7,973 nt of DNA from Anaerolineales bacterium UBA6663 (lineage in GTDB: Bacteria > Chloroflexota > Anaerolineae > Anaerolineales > UBA6663), in assembly GCA_002455335.1 (NCBI GenBank), contig DKKP01000173.1:1-7973 (forward strand), in the 5' to 3' direction. The notes under the pieces are model-generated. The model was not told the origin of the DNA, did no database searches, and saw only the letters and a list, made by a program, of their open reading frames with translations. Position 1 is the stretch's first letter. Each line of letters starts with the position of its first letter. A program made the translations under genes and the position numbers. Positions 1 to 5,802 of this stretch are shown one piece after another.

Positions 1-1430
1 GGGTGCTGCCAGCGGATCAGCGCCTCCACGCTGACCAGCCTGGCGGATCCGATCGCAACCATCGGCTGGTAGTGGAGACGGAACTGGCCGCGCTCGAGGG
101 CGTGGCGGAGGTCGGCGTCGAGCGTCAGACGGCTCAAGGCGCTGGCGTTCATCTCCGATCTGTAGAAGCCGAACCCGTTTCGTCCGCGCTCCTTAACCCC
201 CAGCACGGCGGCAGCCGCGTTGCGGATCAGCGTCGCGGCGTCCGACCCGTCGTCCGGCGCAAAGCTGATCCCAATGCTTACGCCGACGTAGACCTCCTGC
301 CCATCGAGCTCGAACGGTTCGGCGAAAGCCCCGAGGATCTCTTCAGCTACGGTCGACGCCTCGGCCGGGCCCGTGACGTTCTCCAGGAGAACCGTGAACT
401 CGTCACCCCCAAACCGCGCAAGAAGGGCCCCGTCTTGTAATATCCCGGCGATCCGGGTCGTCACGGTCTTGAGCAGCAGGTCTCCGAAGCCATGGCCGAG
501 CGAGTCGTTGATCGTCTTGAATCGGTCAAGATCCATAAACAGCACGGCGGCTCCGGCACGCTCTGACGCGGTTGCGGCGCGATTCGCCAATATCTGAAAC
601 AGGGCGCGATTGGGAAGCCCGGTCAACGGGTCGTGATACGCGAGGTGTTTGAGTTGCTGTTCAGTGTGCAGCCGTTCCGTGATATCGCGAAAGACGAGGA
701 CGGCGCCGACGACCTGTCCTCGCGCGTCGAAGATTGGGGACGCGCTATCGTCAATCGGCACTTCTCGTCCATCACGGCCGATAAGCAGGGCGCGCTCGGG
801 CACAATCACAGTCCGCCGCTCGCGCAATGCTCTGCGGATAGGGTTGTCCAGACGGGCTCGAGTCTGAGCATCGACCAGCGCGAAGATCTCGTCGATCGGG
901 CGCCCCATCGCGTCGGCGGGGCTCAGCCCGATGAGCGCCGCCGCGACCGGGTTGACCAGCCGGATGCCGCCCTGGCCATCCGTGGCAATCACGGCTTCGC
1001 CGATCCCCTGCAGGACCGCGCTCAGCCACCGCTCATTCTCCTTGAGCTGACGTTCGACTCGATGTTTGTAGAGCGCCATCTCGATGGTCAAGCGGAGCTC
1101 GCGATCCTCGAAAGGTTTGAGAAGATAGCCGTGGGGCTCGGTGGCCTGGGCCCGCGCGAGCGTCTGGTCGTCGGAGTGAGCGGTGAGATAGATGATCGGC
1201 AGGTCGAGCTCCGATCGGATGGTGGCGGCGGCCTGGATCCCATCGATGCCGCCCTTCAGGCGGATGTCCATCAGGATGAGGTCGGGAAGATGCGCGTGGC
1301 TGGCCTGAATCGCCTCCTCGCCGCTCGACACGGCCAACGGCGCGGTGTAGCCGAGCTCGTGGAGACGGCTCTGCAGGTCCATGGCGATGATGTTCTGATC
1401 CTCGACGACAAGGATGCGTGGCGCCGTCAT
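1..1430 (-). CDS. Response regulator with receiver, PAS, GGDEF and (partial) EAL domains; c-di-GMP turnover
   Basis: The reading frame is open for 476 codons and runs off the window, so the C-terminus is missing. Residues 1-120 form a CheY-like receiver: acidic pair E10/D11, phospho-acceptor D55 in LILMDIRL, T83 in IIYLTAHSD and K105 in LLKPF. Residues ~132-253 form a PAS domain ending in the typical VFRDITER. The GGDEF domain (~262-424) opens with HDPLTGLPNR, has MDLDRFKTINDSLGH at ~299-313 and an intact GGDEF at 341-345. The EAL domain begins near 440 (FRLHYQPMV) and reaches the signature at 469-471 (SVEALIRWQH) just before the edge. By family knowledge it is a cytoplasmic regulator that makes and/or degrades cyclic di-GMP in response to phosphorylation and a PAS signal. 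The RxxD inhibitory site is absent (332-335 read QDGA), and the usual AMYxAK segment reads VLGVK. The ATG at 1430 is preferred because AGAAAG lies just upstream; an in-frame ATG at 1463 would add 11 residues but has no Shine-Dalgarno. It is divergent from the nuclease gene. Confidence 0.95.
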   Translation of the reverse strand, partial: MTAPRILVVEDQNIIAMDLQSRLHELGYTAPLAVSSGEEAIQASHAHLPDLILMDIRLKGGIDGIQAAATIRSELDLPIIYLTAHSDDQTLARAQATEPHGYLLKPFEDRELRLTIEMALYKHRVERQLKENERWLSAVLQGIGEAVIATDGQGGIRLVNPVAAALIGLSPADAMGRPIDEIFALVDAQTRARLDNPIRRALRERRTVIVPERALLIGRDGREVPIDDSASPIFDARGQVVGAVLVFRDITERLHTEQQLKHLAYHDPLTGLPNRALFQILANRAATASERAGAAVLFMDLDRFKTINDSLGHGFGDLLLKTVTTRIAGILQDGALLARFGGDEFTVLLENVTGPAEASTVAEEILGAFAEPFELDGQEVYVGVSIGISFAPDDGSDAATLIRNAAAAVLGVKERGRNGFGFYRSEMNASALSRLTLDADLRHALERGQFRLHYQPMVAIGSARLVSVEALIRWQH

Positions 1431-1747
1431 CCGGTTCTTTCTGTGACATCCGGCCGCGGACATGGCAGGATGAGCGAGACGCTTCGTCCGGTATCGGCCG
1501 TGGATGCGGGTAATTGCACCACAATGGATGCTTGGGCTAAAAAACGACACAAAAATGCAAGTCAGTTGAACATAAGTGCTGTGTGCTGCGGACCTTTCGC
1601 CCTGGCGCGAGCTCTTGCTGATGTCGTAGGACGTAGGACAACTTGCCCTGACCCCCGGAGGCGTACTCCTGATCGTCGCCACAGTCGGTTGAGGGCCCCC
1701 GATTAGCAGCTGGTACCAATGGATTAAGCGCGGACACTAGGAACACG

Positions 1748-1761
1748 ACCCGAATTCGGGT
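1748..1761. promoter_or_regulatory. 14-bp perfect palindrome, possible operator
   Basis: ACCCGAATTCGGGT is a perfect palindrome with no spacer. It overlaps a second palindrome, GGGTACCC, at 1758-1765. It lies 84-97 bases upstream of the nuclease start, where a dimeric transcription factor could bind. The match to a particular regulator is unknown. A chance origin is possible, because GC-rich intergenic DNA often holds short palindromes. Confidence 0.35.
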
Positions 1762-1811
1762 ACCCTTAGGGGCAAGCATCCCAGTTTGGCAGGGATAAAA
1801 CCCCATATCGC

Positions 1812-1830
1812 CCAGCACCCATGGTGCTGG
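1812..1830 (+). repeat. Perfect 8-bp inverted repeat upstream of the nuclease RBS
   Basis: CCAGCACCCATGGTGCTGG is a perfect 8-bp stem with a 3-base loop. It ends six bases before the Shine-Dalgarno of the nuclease gene. It could act as an mRNA hairpin or as a DNA operator. The ATG at 1821 falls in its loop and has no Shine-Dalgarno of its own, which argues against that codon as the start of the nuclease. Confidence 0.6.
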
Positions 1831-1836
1831 TGCCAC

Positions 1837-1842
1837 GAGGTG
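1837..1842 (+). promoter_or_regulatory. Ribosome binding site deciding the nuclease start
   Basis: GAGGTG, extended to GAGGTGA by the next base, is a strong complement of the 16S rRNA 3' end. It sits four bases (counted from GAGG) before the ATG at 1845. It selects that codon over the in-frame ATG at 1821, and the resulting protein begins with a clean signal peptide. Confidence 0.8.
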
Positions 1843-1844
1843 AC

Positions 1845-4800
1845 ATGAACAAGTTCAACCCCCTCGTCGCTCTCGCCCTCTCTGTCGGTCTAGGCGCATA
1901 TGCCTTCATGCCGACCCCCCAGGTGCGAGCGGTGGCCGCCGGTGAAGTGATCATCAACGAATACACGGCGGACAATTTCAACGGCACCGAGTACGTAGAG
2001 ATCCTGGTTACTGGCCAAAACGTCGACCTGCGCGGCATGCGGATAACCGACAATGAAATAATCGATGCTGCAGGCACGCTCAACAGCGGCGAAGGCGTCC
2101 TGGTTTTCGGACAGGATGCGTTTCTCGAGTCTGTCCCAGCAGGCACGCTCGTCACAGTCTACGGTGTCGCCACTGGCGTCACCCCCGATACAGTGGTGGA
2201 TCCTGCGAGCAGCGACTGGACGATGGTGCTTGCCCCCGGCACAGGCGTCACGGCCAGCGCCGATGGCTTGGGCGGCTCGTTCGCAATGGGCACTGATGGC
2301 GATGCTCTTTATCTCTACCTGCCAGGCCCCGATGGGTTGAGCACGGGCACCGACAACATCTACCTCGATTTCGTGTCGTGGGAGGCAGACAACGCGCTTC
2401 CGCCTGCAGGTATGGCTGACATCAACCTGCCCTCCGTGGCCGACAACGCTTTCTACATCGGCAATACGGTTGAAGGCAATGACTTGGCCGCCAACTGGAC
2501 GCGCTTTTCCGCCATGCCCGACCCGCTGGCCACCCCCGGCCAGCCCAACCCCGGGCAAGATCTCAGCAACCTGCGCACCCCGCCGGTCGGCGACGTCGCC
2601 CCGAGCGTGAGCGCGGTCACGCCCGTCAACGCTGCGGTCAACGTCTCGCTCGACACGAACCTGACCGTGACGTTCTCGGAGCCCGTTGCGCTTTCGGGCG
2701 AGTGGTTCGCGCTGAGCTGTTCGGTCTCCGGCGCGCGCGGCACAGGCGACGTCACCGTGACCGGCGGCCCGACGGCCTTCACGCTCGACCCGATCGCGGA
2801 TTTCGCCAACGACGAGACCTGCGCGCTTACGGTCTTCGCCGCGGGTGTCACCGATGTCGATGTCGACGACCCGCCTGATTCGCTGGTCGCCGACTTCGGC
2901 TCCAGCTTCAGCACGCTCCCAGCCGATGTGTGCGCGGCGCCCGACATCGCGATCGGCGCGGTCCAGGGTTTGACCGATATCACGCCGCTCAACGGCCAGG
3001 TCGTCACGATCCAGGGCGTGGTGGTCGGCGACTACGAAGGCACGAGCTCGACCTCGAACATCCGCGGCTTCTACGTCCAGGACGCCGGCGACGGCAACCC
3101 CGAGACGTCGGATGCCATCTTCGTCTTCAATAACAACAACAACACGGTCTCGGTCGGCCAGGTCGTCCAGGTGACGGGCACCGCCGCCGAGTTCCAGAGC
3201 CAGACCCAGCTGGGCGGCGCGCTGACTGTGTCGCTCTGCGGCACGACTGGCGATGTGACCCCGACCGACATCACCCTGCCGATCCCGGCCCCGGTGGGTG
3301 GCGTGGCATTCCTCGAGCGACTCGAGGGCATGCTGGTGCGCCTCCCGCAGACCCTGACGGTCACCGAGCACTTCCAGCTTGGCCGTTTCGGCCAGGTCGT
3401 GGTCTCGCTCGGCCGACAGTATCAGCCCACGCACCTCGTGCCGCCCGGCGGCGTCGGAAGCGAGCGTGAGGCGCTGGCTCAGGCCAACGCGCTCAGCCGG
3501 ATCATCGTCGATGACGGCAATAACCTGCAGAATCAGGATCCGATCGTCTTTGGGCTGAACGGCCAGCCGCTCAGCGCGAGCAACACCCTGCGCACCGGCG
3601 ACACCGCGACCGGCATCGTCGGCGTGCTGACCTACAACTGGGCGGGCGCTTCGGCCAGCCCGAACGCCTATCGCGTGCGCCCGGTGTATGCGCTCAACGG
3701 CGCCGTGAACTTCGTCTCGGTCAACGCGCGCCCGACGGCGCCGGCCGAGATCGGCGGCAGCGTGCGCGCCGGCTCGATGAACTTGCTCAACTACTTCAAC
3801 ACGTTTGGCACGACAGCCTGCACGTTCGGCGTCGGCGGCGGCGTGGCCGAGTGCCGCGGCGCTTCGGATACCGCCGAGTTCGATCGCCAGAACGTCAAGA
3901 CCGTGGCCGCGATCCTGGCGCTCAACCCGGATGTGCTCGCCGTCAACGAGATCGAGAATGACGGGTACGGCGCCGAGAGCGCGATCCAGGATCTGGTGAA
4001 TCGGCTGAACGCCGCGACAGCACCCGGTACCTACGCCTTCATCGACGCCGATGCCGGAACCGGCCAGGTCAACGCCCTCGGCGTCGACGCGATCAAGGTC
4101 GGCATCATCTACAAGCCTGCGGTCGTTACGCCGACTGGCGTGACGGCGGCACTGAACACCGGCGCGTTCGGCCAGGTCCCGCTCAACACGGGCCTCACCC
4201 AGCAACGAAACCGCCCGGCGCTGGCACAGAGCTTTGTCTCGAACACAACGGGCGGCGTGTTCACGATGGTGGCCAACCACCTCAAATCGAAGGGCAGCTC
4301 GTGCGGAGACCAGGTCGCGCCGTATGGGCCCGATCCCGACCTGGCTGATGGTCAGGGCAACTGCCCGGCCACGCGCACCGCGGCTGCGACCGAGATGCTG
4401 GCCTGGCTCGCGACCGACCCGACCGGCGTCGCTGACGCTGACGTGCTGATCGTCGGCGACCTGAACTCGTACGCTCAGGAAAACCCGATCGCGGCCCTGC
4501 GCGCCGGCGGCTTCACCGATCTTGTGGAGTCGCTGCTTGGCGCCGAGGCGTATTCGTACGTCTTTGACGGCCAGTCGGGCTACCTCGACTACGCCCTGGC
4601 GTCGGCCAGCCTGGTGGGCCAGGTGACCGGCGTGACCGAGTACCACATCAACGCCGACGAGCCGTCGGTGCTTGACTACCTCTTCGACTTCAAGCAGCCG
4701 GCCCAGTTTGTGACGCTGTATGCGCCCGATCAGTATCGCGTGTCGGACCACGACCCGATTCTGGTCGGCCTGAACCTCGCCCCGCCGCCGCCTGTCTTTC

Positions 4801-5654
4801 AACTCGCCGGTGCTGTGGTTGACGGCGGTGTTCAGGGGAGCCCGCTGACGCTGCGCTTTGATCTCACGACCGATCGCGATACGTCAGCGACCTTCAACGT
4901 AACGCTCCCCGCCAACGTCGAGTTTGTTTCTGCGACGGCCGGTGGCGCGCTTTCCGGCGATGCGGTGGCCTGGACCTTTGCGCCGCTGCCCGCGGGCATG
5001 ACCTCGGTCGACCTTGTCGTGCGCCCGCTTCGCGCCGGTGACCAGGCCTTCGCCGGAACGCTGGCCGGAGAGGGTTCGGAGACGAGTATCAACGTCGTGG
5101 CTTCGATCGCGGCCGCGCCGCTCACTGTCTCCGCCGGCGCCGATCAATCGACGCCGCAGGGGCGTATGCTGACCTTCGCCGGAAGCTTCAACGACGGCGC
5201 CGGGCTGGCGGATGCGACAGTCGCCTGGGACTTTGGCGACGGCACGACGTCGTCCGACCTGACGGCGACTCATGGCTTTTCGGCCCCCGGCGTGTACACG
5301 GCGACGCTGACGGTCACGACGGTCGACGGCCGAACGGCCAGCGACAGCCTTGTGGTCACCGTCTCCAAGAAGCTCGACAAGGACCTGCGCCCGGTGCTGG
5401 CCTGCGTGCGCCGCGACAGCCGTGGACAGTACACGGCGGTCTTCGGTTACCGCAACGACAACGCCGTTGCCGTGACGGTCGCTGTCGGTCTCAACAACCT
5501 GTTCCTGCCCGGTTCGCCCGATCGCGGCCAGCCGACGCTGTTCGAAACCGGCCTGGTGTCGCCGGCCTTTGAGGTGCCCTTCAGGAGCGCTCTGCTCTGG
5601 GTCCTTGACGGCCATGCGGTATTGGCCTCGCCGCTCTCGCCGCGCTGCCCGTAA
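1845..5654 (+). CDS. Secreted multidomain extracellular nuclease, ExeM/NucH-like family
   Basis: The product has 1269 residues. A signal peptide (1-~31; MNK, then LVALALSVGLGAYAF, then a VRAVA-type cleavage site) shows export. A lamin-tail domain spans ~33-235 (GEVIINEY start, TPGQPN end), an Ig-like (Big_5) domain ~250-358, and an OB-fold ~365-465 (VVTIQGVVVGDYEG). An ExeM-type linker (~466-640) contains LEGMLVRLPQ and LGRFGQVVVSLGR. The catalytic endonuclease/exonuclease/phosphatase domain (~640-978) has MNLLNYF (M645), metal-ligand EIEN (702-705), NHLKSK (N811, H812), GDLNSY (D872, N874) and SDHDP (D968, H969, D970), so the active site looks intact. C659/C670 and C820/C840 probably form disulfides. 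A beta-sandwich (~986-1091), a PKD domain (~1092-1175; WDFGDGTTS at 1128) and a C-terminal domain (1181-1269) bracketed by C1187 and C1268 follow. The family cleaves extracellular DNA using divalent metal. It is monocistronic, with a strong RBS in front and a hairpin behind. The first ~220 codons are visibly less GC-rich than the rest. Confidence 0.93.
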   Translation: MNKFNPLVALALSVGLGAYAFMPTPQVRAVAAGEVIINEYTADNFNGTEYVEILVTGQNVDLRGMRITDNEIIDAAGTLNSGEGVLVFGQDAFLESVPAGTLVTVYGVATGVTPDTVVDPASSDWTMVLAPGTGVTASADGLGGSFAMGTDGDALYLYLPGPDGLSTGTDNIYLDFVSWEADNALPPAGMADINLPSVADNAFYIGNTVEGNDLAANWTRFSAMPDPLATPGQPNPGQDLSNLRTPPVGDVAPSVSAVTPVNAAVNVSLDTNLTVTFSEPVALSGEWFALSCSVSGARGTGDVTVTGGPTAFTLDPIADFANDETCALTVFAAGVTDVDVDDPPDSLVADFGSSFSTLPADVCAAPDIAIGAVQGLTDITPLNGQVVTIQGVVVGDYEGTSSTSNIRGFYVQDAGDGNPETSDAIFVFNNNNNTVSVGQVVQVTGTAAEFQSQTQLGGALTVSLCGTTGDVTPTDITLPIPAPVGGVAFLERLEGMLVRLPQTLTVTEHFQLGRFGQVVVSLGRQYQPTHLVPPGGVGSEREALAQANALSRIIVDDGNNLQNQDPIVFGLNGQPLSASNTLRTGDTATGIVGVLTYNWAGASASPNAYRVRPVYALNGAVNFVSVNARPTAPAEIGGSVRAGSMNLLNYFNTFGTTACTFGVGGGVAECRGASDTAEFDRQNVKTVAAILALNPDVLAVNEIENDGYGAESAIQDLVNRLNAATAPGTYAFIDADAGTGQVNALGVDAIKVGIIYKPAVVTPTGVTAALNTGAFGQVPLNTGLTQQRNRPALAQSFVSNTTGGVFTMVANHLKSKGSSCGDQVAPYGPDPDLADGQGNCPATRTAAATEMLAWLATDPTGVADADVLIVGDLNSYAQENPIAALRAGGFTDLVESLLGAEAYSYVFDGQSGYLDYALASASLVGQVTGVTEYHINADEPSVLDYLFDFKQPAQFVTLYAPDQYRVSDHDPILVGLNLAPPPPVFQLAGAVVDGGVQGSPLTLRFDLTTDRDTSATFNVTLPANVEFVSATAGGALSGDAVAWTFAPLPAGMTSVDLVVRPLRAGDQAFAGTLAGEGSETSINVVASIAAAPLTVSAGADQSTPQGRMLTFAGSFNDGAGLADATVAWDFGDGTTSSDLTATHGFSAPGVYTATLTVTTVDGRTASDSLVVTVSKKLDKDLRPVLACVRRDSRGQYTAVFGYRNDNAVAVTVAVGLNNLFLPGSPDRGQPTLFETGLVSPAFEVPFRSALLWVLDGHAVLASPLSPRCP

Positions 5655-5681
5655 GGGCTGCGGCCACATGACCTGATCGTC

Positions 5682-5713
5682 CCATCGGGGCGGCCCATCG
5701 GCCGCCCCGATGG
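5682..5713 (+). terminator. Strong hairpin after the nuclease gene, probable terminator
   Basis: A perfect 14-bp stem (CCATCGGGGCGGCC at 5682-5695, its complement at 5700-5713) with a 4-base loop CATC starts 27 bases after the nuclease stop. The following CTTTCT is only weakly T-rich, so it may be a weak intrinsic terminator or a 3'-end stabilising structure. It separates the nuclease from the next gene, which has its own promoter candidate. Confidence 0.75.
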
Positions 5714-5756
5714 CTTTCTGCCACCTGTCGGGCTCACCGAGGCCAACCAGCCCTGA

Positions 5757-5785
5757 GCGACAAGCGACCCGCGCCTTCGTAGAAT
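5757..5785 (+). promoter_or_regulatory. Candidate sigma70-type promoter of the zinc-ribbon gene
   Basis: The -10 element TAGAAT (5780-5785, five of six consensus bases) lies 17 bases after a weaker -35, GCGACA (5757-5762, four of six). Transcription would start near 5792, leaving a leader of only ~11 bases before the GTG at 5803. The site falls between the terminator hairpin and the gene, as expected for an independent transcription unit. Confidence 0.5.
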
Positions 5786-5802
5786 GAGTACGTCGATCGC
5801 GT

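Larger units (their letters stand above)
1769..1842 (+). promoter_or_regulatory. Candidate structured mRNA leader (two hairpins and a possible pseudoknot) before the nuclease
   Basis: Hand folding gives a nested first hairpin: GGGG 1769-1772 with CCCC 1801-1804, then ATCCC 1778-1782 with GGGAT 1792-1796, with internal loops CAAGC and AAAA and an apical loop AGTTTGGCA (1783-1791). A second hairpin is the perfect 8-bp inverted repeat CCAGCACC/GGTGCTGG (1812-1819 and 1823-1830) with loop CAT. The loop segment TGGCA (1787-1791) is exactly complementary to TGCCA (1831-1835). That segment directly continues from the second hairpin and ends one base before the Shine-Dalgarno. This layout would let folding control ribosome access. 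It matches no riboswitch consensus I know, and a chance fold is not excluded. Confidence 0.3.
1431..1844. other. Divergent intergenic region between the c-di-GMP regulator and the nuclease
   Basis: This 414-base stretch separates two genes transcribed away from each other, so both promoters must lie here. I see no convincing protein gene: the frames that cross it have no family similarity or Shine-Dalgarno that I recognise. It is visibly poorer in GC than the flanking catalytic-domain coding sequence. On the minus strand a weak promoter-like pair, TTTAGC, 17 bases, TGCAAT, lies around 1510-1542, but the match is too poor to call. Other elements are a tandem 7-bp repeat (CGTAGGA twice, 1625-1638), a 14-bp palindrome at 1748-1761 and a foldable leader at 1769-1842. 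I see no tRNA or known riboswitch consensus. Confidence 0.8.

Noticed and set aside
633..1706. A 357-codon plus-strand frame opposite the response regulator
   Set aside because: It lies antisense to the clearly recognised receiver, PAS and GGDEF coding sequence and has no recognisable motif.
1740..1770. A tRNA T-arm-like stretch around CCCGAATTCGGG
   Set aside because: There is no acceptor stem, D-arm or anticodon arm at the right spacing; it is a plain palindrome.
1526..1781. A 9-bp inverted repeat (GGATGCTTG at 1526-1534, CAAGCATCC at 1773-1781), one copy before each divergent gene
   Set aside because: A 9-bp match between two places in about 400 bases has a fair chance of arising randomly, and the surrounding bases do not extend the match well.
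1769..1842. A c-di-GMP riboswitch (GEMM-I), attractive because the neighbour is a c-di-GMP enzyme
   Set aside because: The conserved GGGACGCAAAGCC-like core and tetraloop/receptor elements are not present; only the general idea of a structured leader survives.
1890..4802. A 970-codon open frame on the minus strand opposite the nuclease
   Set aside because: It is antisense to a gene with intact domain motifs; its translation is rich in Arg, His, Asp and Val with no family signature. Long antisense frames are expected opposite G/C-ending codons.
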